Shown one piece after another: positions 25,919-35,326 of a stretch of 64,000 nt of DNA. A program made the position numbers and the translations under genes. The notes under the pieces are model-generated. The model did no database searches and was not told where the DNA came from. It saw only the letters and a program-made list of their open reading frames with translations. The DNA comes from Diacronema lutheri. Taxonomy: Eukaryota > Haptophyta > Pavlovophyceae > Pavlovales > Pavlovaceae. The stretch lies in assembly GCA_019448385.1 (NCBI GenBank), contig JAGTXO010000007.1:806001-870000 (forward strand). The letters are read 5' to 3'. How positions within the stretch are numbered: the stretch's first letter is position 1; each line of letters opens with the position of its first letter.

Positions 25919-28084
25919 ATGCGCGGCGTGCACGCGCTCGGCTTTGGGGTCATCCTCGCGGCGGTGTGCACTCCTCTCGCGCTGCTCTGCTGGGGCGGCG
26001 GCCGCCTGAGCGACGTGGCTGTGAATGCTCGCCCTGTACAATCGCTCCTTGTGCCGCGCGCGGAGCTGGCGGCCGCCGCTGGAGCGCGCGCCGCGCCGGC
26101 GGGCGCAGCGAGTGCGCGAGAGCTCATTGGGACGGCACGGGTGTCGGTGGTCGTGCCGACAGCGTCCGATGCGCGCGCCGCGGTCGCCGCTGCCGAGGCC
26201 GGGCGTGCAGAGCACAGCGCGGCCGACGGCGCGCGCGGCGCGCACCCGGAAGCTGGGCGCGACGGCGCGAGCGGGACGCCGGCGTCGGACCGCGCGCAAG
26301 TCGGGGGGGCGCACATGCGCGTCGGCGCAGCCGGGGATGTGGTCGGACGCTCCGAGCGCGCGGGGGGCGCAAGCGCGGCGGCGGCGCGCGCCGACGCCGG
26401 CGGCGCGCGCGCGCTCACGCAGCCCGCGCGCGCCGCCGAGCCGAGCAGCGCAGCACGCGCCTCCGCCTCGACCGCCGCGCAGCCCGCGCCCGGAGGCGCG
26501 CGCGTCAAGCTGCAGCCGACGCGCGCGGAGGCGCAGTTCCACAGCGCGCTCATGGCGCTGCGCGACGAGACGACCGGTCCGTTCGCGGACCCGCACGCGC
26601 TCGCGGGCGCGGCGCCGCGCGCGCGCGACAGCATCGGCGGCTTCCCCTTCCTGCTGCTGCTCGGCACGTCCAAGGGCGGCTCGACCTTCTTGTTCGGCTG
26701 CATGGAGGCCGCCTTCCACCCGCGCGTCGCGTGCGGCGCCGACGACGCGTCCGAGTGGTCGCGCGAGCGGTGCGGCGCGCGCCGGTTTGTGCTTGCCGCG
26801 CTGCGACTGACGCTCGTGTTGCACAAGCGGCCGCGCGTGCTCGTGCCGCCGGGCGCGCTCAGCTTGCGGCTCAACCCGATCAAGGAGAACTACGTGCTCA
26901 ACAAGGGCATGTACCGCGGGCCGCTCGTCCAGCCCGAGCGCACGCGCTTTTACAGGGGGCCCTCTCTGCCCCTCTTCTTGTGGGAGGCGCGCAACCAGCG
27001 TGTCCACCGCGAGCCGGCGCGCGTGAACGCGTGGCTCGATCTGGCGCTTCGACGGTGCGCCGCGTCGATCGGCGCGAAGGAGCGCTGCCCCGTGCGCGAG
27101 ATGCGCGACCTGCGCCGGCCGTACGCGTGGCGTGGCCTCGCGAGCGCGCGCGCGGGCGAGGCGTGCGGCTTCGTGCGCGCCTCGCCGCTCGACGACGCGG
27201 CGCACGCGAACGCGTCGGTCGGCCGGCTGTGCGCGCACCGCGGTGGCGCGTACGCCGAGCACGTCTTCTCCGACCTGCGCGCCTTCGCGCGCGCGCCCGA
27301 CGGCGACGCCCCGCCGACGCGCCCGTGGGAGTCGCGACTGCTCTCGTTGGATGGCTGTCCGTACAATCTGGGCTCAGCGCGGGCTCCGGCAATCGTGCAC
27401 AGCATGCTCGCGCGCGGCGCGGTCGCGGCGGCGATGCGCTTCATCGTGCTGCTGCGCGAGCCCGTCGACCGCGCCTACTCCGAGTGGGGGATGACGCACC
27501 GCTGGCGCGCGGGTATGCACATGGGCGGCCGCTTCGAGTCGCACGCGCGCGACCAGGTGCGCGCGCTCGAGGCGTGCGCTGGCGGCAAGATGCGCACGCT
27601 CGTGCGCGGCGAGCTGCCCGACGCGCAGTTCGCCGCGCTGTACGACGCGTGCATCGCCGCCGACTTCTACTCGTACATCCACAACTCGTTGTACGGCCTC
27701 CACCTGCGCAACTGGATGCGCTCGTTCCGCGCCGACGCGTTCCTGCTCATCGAGACAGAGGCGATGGCGCGCATGCGCCCGGCACAGCTGCTGCGGCGCA
27801 TCGCCGACTTTGCCGGGCTGCACTTCGACCCGATCGCCGCGCTCGACGCCGGCCCCTTCGCGACGCACGTCAACAGCTCGTGCTCGCCGAGGCCGCGCAC
27901 GCGCCGCGCGCCCAACCTCAAGGCCGACGGCTCGACGCGCACGCCAGTCGACGACGCGACGCGCCAGCGGCTGCGCGACTTCTTCTACCAGGGGGCGCGC
28001 CCGTGGATGCACATGATTCCGCCGCCACAGCTCGTCGCGCACCAGAGAGAGGTGCGGGCTGGTGCGCGCAGTCGCAAGAGGTAG
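25919..28084 (+). CDS. Golgi-type carbohydrate sulfotransferase (type II membrane protein)
   Basis: Single exon, 721 residues. A signal anchor lies at residues about 6-25 (ALGFGVILAAVCTPLALLCW), then an Ala-rich stem to about 200. The catalytic domain shows the 5'-phosphosulfate loop FLLLLGTSKGGSTFLFGCME near 245 and the 3'-phosphate motif FIVLLREPVDRAYSEWGM near 508, both hallmarks of PAPS-dependent sulfotransferases. Later conserved stretches are NSLYGLHLRNWM, FLLIETEAM and RRIADFAGLHF, typical of heparan/chondroitin-type enzymes. Several Cys in the catalytic region suit a luminal protein. The acceptor is probably a surface or scale polysaccharide (inference). The start was chosen because it directly precedes the anchor. 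Divergent from the DGQHR gene, 117 bp between starts. Confidence 0.88.
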   Translation: MRGVHALGFGVILAAVCTPLALLCWGGGRLSDVAVNARPVQSLLVPRAELAAAAGARAAPAGAASARELIGTARVSVVVPTASDARAAVAAAEAGRAEHSAADGARGAHPEAGRDGASGTPASDRAQVGGAHMRVGAAGDVVGRSERAGGASAAAARADAGGARALTQPARAAEPSSAARASASTAAQPAPGGARVKLQPTRAEAQFHSALMALRDETTGPFADPHALAGAAPRARDSIGGFPFLLLLGTSKGGSTFLFGCMEAAFHPRVACGADDASEWSRERCGARRFVLAALRLTLVLHKRPRVLVPPGALSLRLNPIKENYVLNKGMYRGPLVQPERTRFYRGPSLPLFLWEARNQRVHREPARVNAWLDLALRRCAASIGAKERCPVREMRDLRRPYAWRGLASARAGEACGFVRASPLDDAAHANASVGRLCAHRGGAYAEHVFSDLRAFARAPDGDAPPTRPWESRLLSLDGCPYNLGSARAPAIVHSMLARGAVAAAMRFIVLLREPVDRAYSEWGMTHRWRAGMHMGGRFESHARDQVRALEACAGGKMRTLVRGELPDAQFAALYDACIAADFYSYIHNSLYGLHLRNWMRSFRADAFLLIETEAMARMRPAQLLRRIADFAGLHFDPIAALDAGPFATHVNSSCSPRPRTRRAPNLKADGSTRTPVDDATRQRLRDFFYQGARPWMHMIPPPQLVAHQREVRAGARSRKR

Positions 28085-28157
28085 CCACGGCGCGTGGACG
28101 GAATGCGTCCACGAACACAGTGCACTGAACACCGGCGCGATGTTATACACGCCGCGC

Positions 28158-30070
28158 TCATCTGATGCCCTCATCACCCTCGCCACGCTCCAACGCATCG
28201 TCATCGTCGCCGCTTCGGCTGCTGCTGCTGCTGCTGCTGCTGCTGCCCGAATGCGACCACGAGCGCGAGAGGGCGTCCTCAGCCGTGCGTGCACTCGGCG
28301 GAGACGGCGCGCCGCCAGCGGCACCGCGCGCCGAGCCGGCGGCGTGCGCAGCGGCGGCTCGCGGCGGGCGATGGAGCAGCCCCGACCGTGCCCCTCCGCT
28401 CGGCGTCGTCCATTCGGGCGGCGGCACGAGCGCGGGGAAGACGATCGGATCGTCGATCGGCGCGAGCGCGTCGTCGGCGCGCGCGTCGGCGACGCCGCGC
28501 GGCGGCTTGGCGAGCGGGACGGGCAGCTCGCGCGCGAGGCTCGGCGGCGGGTCGGTGAAGAAGAAGTGATGGCACGTCGCGTCGGCCGCGCCGATCCGGC
28601 GGTCCGGCGCGTAGACGAGCAGCCGCGCGAGGAGGTCGAGCGCGGCCGCGCTCGCGTCCGGGCAGAGCTCGGCGAGCGGCACGGCCGCCGTGTCCGGGAA
28701 GGCGATCTTTTCAAAGTCGGGCAGCTCGCAGACGCCGGGCCAGACGGCCTCGGTGGGCGTGCCGAGCGCGCCAACGACGCGGAAGAGCTGGTCGATGTCG
28801 TTCTCCCCCGGGAAGAGCGGCGCGTGCCGCAGCAGCTGGGCGAAAATCGCACCGACAGCCCATTGGTCAACGCCCGTCCCGTACCGGCGCGCGCCAAACA
28901 GCAGCTCGGGTGCGCGGTACCAGCGCGTGGCCACATTGTGCGAATAGGGCTCGCCCAGCGGCGCCGGATCGCGCCCGTGCAGATGCAGCCGCGCCTGGGG
29001 GTCGGTGGGCGAGCGCTCGGCGGCGCGCTCGCGTCGGTGCGCGCGCGCGACACGCGTCACGGCGCGCGGCGCGCGACGGCCAACGGCCCGCAGCGCAGCG
29101 CCGCGCGTGCAGCCGCGCGCGCCTGCCCAAAGTCGCCGATCTTGAGCACGCCGCGCGAACTGAGCAGCAGGTTTGACGGTTTCAGGTCCTGCGCGCCGGT
29201 GCGCGCGCGGCGGAGCGACGCCGCCGCCAAGTTGCCGGCGCCGCACGCACACGGCGGGCGCGCGGCGTGAGCGAGCGAGCACGCGGGGCGCGAGGACGCT
29301 GCGATACGTGCGCCGCGCCACGGCGCAAAATGGCCAAGCACGGGCCGCGGCCGCATTTGCGGCCGCGTCGCGCGCACGCGAGGAAATGGAGCCGGCGGAA
29401 TGAATGGCACAGGCAGGGCGAGCGGCGTGGGCAAGCGGCGTGGGCGCGGTGTGCGCAGCGTAACCGGGCAGGCACCCAATGCAGAGGGGAGCTGCCATTC
29501 TCCAAGCCGCGGGGGCTGCTCTTGTCCGAGTGCGAAACGCGCCAGGCCACCGCGCGGCGCGCGCGCGCGCCGCCTGCGGGCAGCGCGCCCGCTCGCCGCG
29601 GCCTGGCGCGCATTAGATACGAGGACCAAACCCATGCGCGCGGCAGGCGGGTGGGGTGTGTGCTCGCGGCATGGCGCGGCGCCGTGGCGCACCCTGTGCA
29701 GGATGCCGTGCGCGTGGCAGGCGCCGACGCCGTGGAGCGTCATGAGAAGGAGACACTTGATGTGCGCCTCGCACAGCCGGCTGGGCGCGTGCTCGAGCAG
29801 CCGCGCGAGATCGGAATGCAGGTACTCGAGGACAAGCACGACATTGCTCCCGTGCGGGAACGTGTCAATCAGGCGCACGACGTTCGTGTGCTCCAGCTGC
29901 TGCAGCGCCTTGAGCTCACGCAGCGTCGCGAGCGCAATCCCGTCCTCGACGCGCTTGAGCCGGATCTTCTTGAGAGCGCAAACCTCGCCCGTGCGCCGGT
30001 GCTTGGCGCGGAAGACCTGCCCAAACGTCCCCTCGCCCACCTTTTCGAGCATCGCGTACTCCTCCGCCAT
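28158..30070 (-). CDS. CDK20: Cyclin-dependent kinase 20 / CCRK-type ciliary kinase
   Basis: Three exons (30070-29693, 29188-29123, 28994-28158) encode 426 residues. The kinase domain is complete: GEGTFGQVFRAKH (P-loop), VCALKKIRLKRVEDGIALAT (Lys and the cyclin-contacting helix region), HRDLKPSNLLLSSRG, KIGDFGQAR, YSHNVATRWYRAPELLFGAR and GVDQWAVGAIFAQLL. The combination with LEDxDLAxLLxHA-like and FFFTDPPPSLARELPVP segments is that of CDK20, which controls cilium length and disassembly. Two changes are notable: DFGQ instead of DFGL, and Ser in place of the usual activation-loop Thr. The C-terminus has a poly-Ser run from a (GCT)n repeat. Exon 2 to exon 3 is best joined with a GC-AG intron. 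Confidence 0.9.
28995..29122 (-). other. GC-AG intron of CDK20 flanked by near-direct repeats
   Basis: Splicing CAG|GCGCGCG...CCCCAG|GCGCGG restores DFGQARLHLHG...YSHNVATRW in phase 0. No GT donor gives continuity. CAGGCGCG followed by GGCTGCA occurs at both ends. Confidence 0.7.
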
Positions 30071-30236
30071 TTCGTGTCCGCGGCCCCGCTGGCCGCGCGA
30101 CACCCGCGGCCCTGCCGCGCGCGGCCGCGTGCGCCTTGCCGGAATACGGGTTTGGAAAACCCGAAAAACAGAAAACTCAAAACAGTCCGGCTGGCGGCCG
30201 GTTTGAACGGCGGGCGGGAGCCGGGAGCCGCCGGTC

Positions 30237-31346
30237 ATGGGGCCGAGCAGCGGATTGAAGCGGCTGAGCGCGACGCAGGTGCACAAGGTGGCGGCGCTGC
30301 TGGGCAAGGAGCTCGTGCAGGCGGAGGCTAAGGCCGCCAAGCCCGCGTCGGGCAAGAAGCGCGCAGCCGAGAGCTCGCCCGCGCCCGCGCCCGACAAAAA
30401 GGCCAAGGCGCAGAAGGTGCGCGCCGCCGCACCGCCGCGCGCGCGCGCGCGTCGGCCCAGGACGCGTTTGCGTGCGGTCGGCGCGCGCGCGCGCGCGCGC
30501 AGGCGCCCGAACCACCGGCGCCTAGGCCGGCCAAGGCCGCGCCGGCGCCCCAGCCCGCAGCCAAGGCGGCCAAGGCCGCGCCGAGCAAGGCGTCGCCCAC
30601 GCCCGCCAAGAAGCCGGCCGACGACAAGCCGAGCGTTAAGCGGAGCGCGGGAAAGAAGGGCAAGGAGGCGGCGGGCGAGGAGGTGCGCAGCGTCGAGCGC
30701 ATCACGGACGTGCGCGTCAGCAAGGCCGGCGACGCCGAGTTCCGCATCAAATGGAAGGGCCTGGGCGATCGCGAGTCGTCGTGGGAGCCCGAGGATCACA
30801 TCCTCGACGACTCGCTCATCGACGAGTACATGAAGAATCGGCTGGTGAAAATGGCGCCGGCGGGGGGCGTGTATGCTGTCGGCACCGCCGTCGACGTGCT
30901 GGGCGAGGCAGACGGCTTCGAGTACTCGTGGGCGCCCGCAAAGGTCAGCGCGCGCCGGGGCGGAGGCGCTGCGCTGCGCCTCCGGCGCGCTCAGCCGTCT
31001 CGCGCGCGCGCTCGGCTCGCGTGCGCAGGTGCTCAAGGCGGGGAAAAGTGGCAAGTATGACGTCGAGTACCTCGACTTCATGGACGGCAAGTCCAAGCTC
31101 GTCGAGAAGGGTGTCGAGCTGCCCCGTTTACGACCGATGCAGCCAAAGATGGCTTCGAGCAAGTGGAAGCCGGCGCTCGGCGAGCTGATCGAGGCGTTCG
31201 ACGACGATTGCTGGTGGGAAGGCAAGATGCTTGGATTCGACAAGAAAAAGAGCGACCACGTGCTCGTCATGCTCCGGCTCAACGACGAGAAAAAAGCCTA
31301 CGCGCGCAAGGACGTGCGGCCGTCGTGCTGGTGGAGCGCAAAGTGA
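30237..31346 (+). CDS. Chromo domain plus Agenet/Tudor-type chromatin reader
   Basis: Three exons (30237-30416, 30503-30943, 31029-31346) encode 312 residues. The N-terminal 115 residues are Lys/Ala/Pro-rich and look histone-tail-like or nuclear. The chromo domain (about 118-170) reads VERITDVRVSKAGDAEFRIK then WKGLGDRESSWEPEDHILDD. Two Tudor/Agenet units follow: GTAVDVLGEADGFEYSWAPA with KYDVEYLDFMDGKSK, and GELIEAFDDDCWWEGKMLGF with HVLVMLRLNDEKKAY. Agenet modules are typical of plant and algal chromatin proteins. Two of the three aromatic-cage positions of HP1-type chromo domains seem changed (Val before ERI, Leu after KWKG), so methyl-lysine reading may have been lost or moved to the Tudor units. 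Confidence 0.85.
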
Positions 31347-31503
31347 ACGTCAGAACTCAGAAGGGAGGGGACCAGGCGGCATGGTAGGCGCGGGTGCTGG
31401 CCGCCATGCAGGCCACTGTGCGTACGGCTAGGGAGGGGGGACGCACAGCGCGGAGCGAGCGCCTAGCGACGGTTCAACTCGCGAAACGAGGGAGATCGGA
31501 AAG

Positions 31504-31534
31504 ACAGTATTGGGGGTTCGGCTAGTATTGGCCC
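31504..31534 (+). repeat. Left terminal inverted repeat
   Basis: 31 bases ending in TTCGGCTAGTATTGGCCC; inverted partner at 33553-33584. Confidence 0.8.
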
Positions 31535-31575
31535 GCCGTTAGCGTTGGCCCGCGTTCGTGCTTTTTGCGCGGGAG

Positions 31576-32955
31576 ATGCCCAAGTCCATGGGCGGCTCGA
31601 GCGGGCGGCTCGGAGGCCAGCTCGGCAGTGCCGCGCGCAACAAGGCAGCCGCCAGCAAGGCCGTGCGGGTCGATGTCGTCCAAGCACCGCGAGGGCGTCT
31701 CTCGATGGGCTCGGCGGGGTCGGCGGAGTCGACGCGGGCGGCGGCGGGCCCGGCGCTAACACCGTCGGATGCGTTCGCCTTCATGCAGCGGGCGATCGCC
31801 GACGGGCAGCAGGCGGCGGCGCTCGAGGCAGAGCTCGCCCGCGTCAAGGCAGAGCTCGACGTGCTCAAGACGGCGGAGGCGGCGCGCTCGGCGCGCTTGC
31901 GGAGAGCGCTGTCGGCCGCGCCGGCCGGCCACACGCGCGGGCAGGGAGGGCTCTGCAGCCGCGCAAGCCACGGCTGTTGAAGCCGCACAAGATGGAGAAG
32001 CTCAACGCCGACGTGGGCTACTTCAAGGACGCCGAGGACTACCTGCAGTGGGACCTCACTCGCCTGCTCCCGACACCGCCGGGCGCGGCGGACGTGGCCG
32101 CCACGAGCAGCGCGGCCGCGTGCACGCAGGCAGCCGCGCCCGCAAGTGCGCTGGCGACTGACCCCGCTGCGGCTGAACCCGTTGCGCTCGCACTCGCCGC
32201 GCCTAGCGCCGCGCCGGCGCCGCCAGCCTCGGCCTCCGCAGCTGACGCCGCCCCGCGCGTGCCTGGCCCCGCGCCTGTCCTCTCGCACTTTGACGGACGG
32301 GGCGCGGTGCACGATGAGCAGCGTGCGACCCAGCTTGCTATCGAAGAGGCCAGGCGCGACGTGGATAAGATCTTCGCGCTCAACCGTGTGCTCAACGACG
32401 TGCAGCAGCCAGCGGTGCCGCGGCCGACGGAGGCCATCGTCCGCACCAAGGCCGTGCGCGCCAACTATGTACGGCTGCATCGTCGGCTCCGACGAGTTCA
32501 CGGACGCGAGGGCGACGGTGGCGGGCGCTGCGATCAGCAACACCGCCAAGAAGGCGGCCACCGCGGCCAAGTTCTGGGCCAAGCACCGCGAGGCCGTGCT
32601 GGCGGCGGAGGCCGATCTCGAGGCATCCGGCGGCGACCTGACCAAGCTGACCAACGCTGCGCAAAAGGCGCTCGTCACCTCGCGCACCGGGCGCATCTCC
32701 AAGGCCAAGGTCAAGAACGAGGGCGAGTTGCCCGCCGAGGTGATTGCGGCTCTGGGCGCGAGCGACACGACAATCATGCCCGAGGTGGTGTCGCCCGCGC
32801 TCGCCGGAATCGGCAGCTCTGTCGTCGCGCGCTGCTGCCCGTCGTGCGACATGATGCTTGTCGCGGGTCTGCCTGCGCCCGACGAGAATGGCCACATCTG
32901 GTGTGACGAGTGCGGAGGGGCCCTCAGCGGCGATGAGTCCGCGCCTGAAATCTGA
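31576..32955 (+). pseudogene. Frame-broken ORF of the TIR element: helical protein with C-terminal zinc ribbon
   Basis: Three coding-looking segments follow each other in different frames without splice sites. Segment 1 is about 31576-31925 (SDAFAFMQRAIADGQQAAAL, EAELARVKAELDVLKTAEAA). Segment 2, in the -1 frame, is about 31975-32470 (MEKLNADVGYFKDAEDYLQW, ARRDVDKIFALNRVLNDVQQ). Segment 3, back in the first frame, is about 32467-32955 (MYGCIVGSDEFTDARATVAG, NTAKKAATAAKFWAKHREAV) and ends in a CCPSCDMML...HIWCDECGG zinc ribbon and a stop. Restoring one protein needs two indels, so this is a decayed gene or one using an unusual decoding mechanism. It lies wholly inside the TIRs and is probably the element's own cargo. 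Family unknown. Confidence 0.6.
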
Positions 32956-33070
32956 TTCTGGCTGCATCAGCATGCGGCCGCGACCGCGCCCGCGGCCACG
33001 GGCACCTGCCGCCAGCCGCCTACCGCTGAGTGCCAGCCGGCTGCGCATGAGCGGTTGCGCGGCATACTAG

Positions 33071-33300
33071 CGGCTCATTGGTGGTCGAGTCGTGGTCCTT
33101 GAGCACTCTATGTTCGCTCTGTGTGGACTCGGCGAGGAGCCACGCGCAAGCAGCGCGTTCACGACTTCACGTGCGCCGCGTGACAGTGTCCACGCTCGAC
33201 CACCACCACGACGGTGCGCGCGCGGCTGCGCGTGGCAGGCGCATCTTGCGTGGCCTCCGAGCGGTTCATTGATGGTCGAGTCGCCGCCCTTGAGCGCTCT
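33071..33300. repeat. Subterminal direct repeats inside the TIR element
   Basis: The 39-40 bp segments at 33071-33109 and 33261-33300 share CATTG(G/A)TGGTCGAGTCG and CCTTGAGC(A/G)CTCT. An inverted CTCGACCACCACC lies between them near 33195. Confidence 0.7.
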
Positions 33301-33552
33301 GCATGAAGCTGGGAAGAGGAGCGCGCTCAGCGCGCGCCATGCGCGCGCCCGGTCAGTGTTGGCCCAGAGGAGATTTTTTGGGTCAGTTTGGGCGCGCTTT
33401 CGCGGCGCGAGGTGAGCTCGGTGGCCGAGTTCGCCAGCGGCAAAGTTAGCGAGACGGACGTGCCCAAGCCGTTGCCGAAAGCGCGAGGTCTCACGCCCAG
33501 CCGGACGGGCGTCAGCCATGCTGGCGTTGCGACTGGTTTTGGCGGTTATCGT

Positions 33553-33584
33553 GGGCCAATACTAGCCGAACCCCCCATAACTGT
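33553..33584 (-). repeat. Right terminal inverted repeat
   Basis: Inverted copy of the left TIR. A second degenerate AACCCCCCAAATAGTT copy follows at about 33654-33670. Confidence 0.8.
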
Positions 33585-33745
33585 TTTGACTTTTCCTCGT
33601 TTCCCTTTCCGTTTCGCACATCGCTGCCTGTCCCGATCGTTGAAAAACGGTCACAACCCCCCAAATAGTTCCCACTTTCCAGGTCTGGCGCTCAACATTA
33701 TTTTTGTGTCTTCACCCGATGCCGTTGTTCCATGCGGAGCAAAGC

Positions 33746-34957
33746 ATGAGCGCCGTCCGCTTGGCAGCGCGGACGGCGATCGCGCTCGCGCTTCTCTGTG
33801 GGCGGTCGGACGGCTTTTCCCTCCAAATGCGCTCCCTCTCCCGTGGCGCCGCGCTCATCGCGCTTTCGCCGTGTTTCGTCGACGTGCATCAGGCGCTCGC
33901 GTTCGAGCACTCCGAGGGTTTGATCGCTTCGCCTCCGCCAGCGCCCCCACCGACGGGCGTGAGTGACCACCGCATGCCTCTTGGAGCAAGCTTCTCGTCG
34001 ATGGCGATTGTCTCTCCTCCGCCTTCCCCACCTTCGCCACCCCCGCCCAGCCCGCCGCCGCCCAGCCTGCCGCCGCCCAGCCCACCGCCGCCCAGCCCGC
34101 CGCCGCCCAGCCCGCCGCCGCCCAGCCCGCCGCCGCCCAGCCCGCCGCCGCCCAGCCCGCCGCCGCCTTCTCCGCCGCCCAGCCCGCCGCCCCGCCCGCC
34201 ACCCAGCCCGCCGCCCAGCCCGCCGCCGCCCAGCAAGCCGCCGCCGTCTCCGCCGCCCAGCCCACCGCCCAGCCCGCCGCCGCCCAGCAAGCCGCCGCCG
34301 TCTCCGCCGCCCAGCCCACCGCCCAGCCCGCCGCCGCCCAGCAAGCCGCCGCCGTCTCCGCCGCCCAGCCCGCCGCCGCCGCGCCCGCCACCGCCGCGCC
34401 CGCCGCCGAGCCCGCCGCCCCCGTCGCCGAGTCCACCGCCCGGTGACCGCACCGAGGTCGAGGCCCAGGTGCGTGTCAACGGCAACGTCGCCGACTGGAA
34501 CCGGGCGCGGATCACCGCATTCGAGGGTGCGATCGAGCGCACCGTGGGTGCCCCCACCGTTGTCACCAACGTTGCGGCCGCCTCCGTGCTCATCGACTTC
34601 ACCGTCCTCCAGTTTGCGGGCTCGTACACCGACACGCAGACCGTCGAGGCCAAGCTGCGCGACCCGGCCGTCGTGCGCACCCTCCGAACGGCCGTTGCGC
34701 AGGACACGGGCTTCGCGCTCGAGTCGGACCCGCAGGTGGTGAAGACGACCAGCGTGGCAACCGGCGCGACCGGTTCGACAAGTTCGACCGTCGGCTTCTC
34801 GCGCGTGGATGCGATCCTCGGCGGCACGCTCGGCGGCGGCCTCTTCCTGCTGCTCTGTGTCGCGCTGCCTCTGGTTGCCTGGCAGGTCCGCCGCCGCCAG
34901 CTCAAGCGCGCCGATGCAGGCCGCGAGCCGTTGAACGTGAACGTGGCCCGCATCTAG
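33746..34957 (+). CDS. Hydroxyproline-rich glycoprotein-like type I membrane protein
   Basis: Single exon, 403 residues. A signal peptide (MSAVRLAARTAIALALLCG) is followed by a short spacer and about 140 residues of PPSPPPP/SPPPR/SKPPP repeats (about 91-231), the classical substrate of prolyl hydroxylation and arabinosylation in algal cell-wall proteins. A folded domain (about 232-345, DRTEVEAQVRVNGNVADWNR ... VLIDFTVLQFAGS ... VQ) resembles the small alpha/beta SEA-like or ferredoxin-like module often placed next to membrane segments. Then come one helix (GGTLGGGLFLLLCVALPLVA) and a basic tail. Probable role: cell-surface or extracellular matrix attachment. The gene starts only 160 bp after the right end of the TIR element, whose end may now contribute to its promoter. 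Confidence 0.82.
   Translation: MSAVRLAARTAIALALLCGRSDGFSLQMRSLSRGAALIALSPCFVDVHQALAFEHSEGLIASPPPAPPPTGVSDHRMPLGASFSSMAIVSPPPSPPSPPPPSPPPPSLPPPSPPPPSPPPPSPPPPSPPPPSPPPPSPPPPSPPPSPPPRPPPSPPPSPPPPSKPPPSPPPSPPPSPPPPSKPPPSPPPSPPPSPPPPSKPPPSPPPSPPPPRPPPPRPPPSPPPPSPSPPPGDRTEVEAQVRVNGNVADWNRARITAFEGAIERTVGAPTVVTNVAAASVLIDFTVLQFAGSYTDTQTVEAKLRDPAVVRTLRTAVAQDTGFALESDPQVVKTTSVATGATGSTSSTVGFSRVDAILGGTLGGGLFLLLCVALPLVAWQVRRRQLKRADAGREPLNVNVARI
34020..34440. repeat. Proline-rich coding repeat array
   Basis: Tandem CCGCCCAGCCCGCCG-type units, including three near-identical AAGCCGCCGCCGTCTCCGCC blocks at about 33-60 bp spacing. It encodes the PPSPPPP and SKPPPSPPPSPPP repeats of the HRGP. Confidence 0.85.
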
Positions 34958-35326
34958 ACGCTCGAGCAGCGCGCTCAAGGACCCGCGCAGAACAAGAAGA
35001 CGCGCGCAGTGTACCCACCCCCCTCCGTGCATGTTTTTGTGAGCAAAAGGAATGCGAAACCTTGCCTCTGCTCTTACGCTGACTCTCCTTCTGACTGACG
35101 CGATCCGCTGAGAAAGGCTCTAGCTGTGGATTGGCGCGGGCGAGTCCGGTTGGCCAGAGCCCACTGCCCAGGGGGGCGGACGGCCCACGGGCCACGGCCC
35201 TCCGGTTGGCCAGAACCCACTCCCGCTGACTTGCGTCGTTTTGACGAAAAAGTCGAAGGCTTAAATATTGACGGCGCTTATTACGTTTGCCTAATGAAAT
35301 AATTTAAGAACCCCTGTCGGGCGGGC
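34958..35326. other. Intergenic stretch with a 21-bp direct repeat and an AT-rich promoter-like segment
   Basis: No gene seen. TCCGGTTGGCCAGA(G/A)CCCACT occurs at 35145-35165 and 35211-35231. From about 35257 to 35312 the sequence becomes AT-rich (CTTAAATATTGACGG, AATAATTTAAG), directly upstream of the rhomboid start. Confidence 0.6.

Larger units (their letters stand above)
31504..33584. mobile_element. Candidate 2.1-kb DNA transposon with about 31-bp terminal inverted repeats
   Basis: The left end ACAGTATTGGGGGTTCGGCT continues AGTATTGGCCC (31504-31534). The right end (33553-33584) is its inverted copy, differing at only a few positions near the tip and sharing an uninterrupted GGGGGTTCGGCTAGTATTGG plus CCC. 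Looser similarity (GAAACGAGG) continues outside the tips. Inside are a plus-strand coding remnant and subterminal repeats. No target-site duplication could be fixed with confidence and the coding part matches no transposase I know, so it may be non-autonomous or a new family. Confidence 0.65.

Noticed and set aside
28158-28260. Frameshift or pseudogene reading of CDK20 because of the frame changes between kinase blocks
   Set aside because: All blocks join by phase-consistent introns (one GC-AG) with no loss of conserved residues.
33698-35032. Minus-strand Gly/Trp/Arg-rich ORFs opposite the HRGP gene
   Set aside because: Reverse complement of the proline repeat; no start context, domain or independent support.
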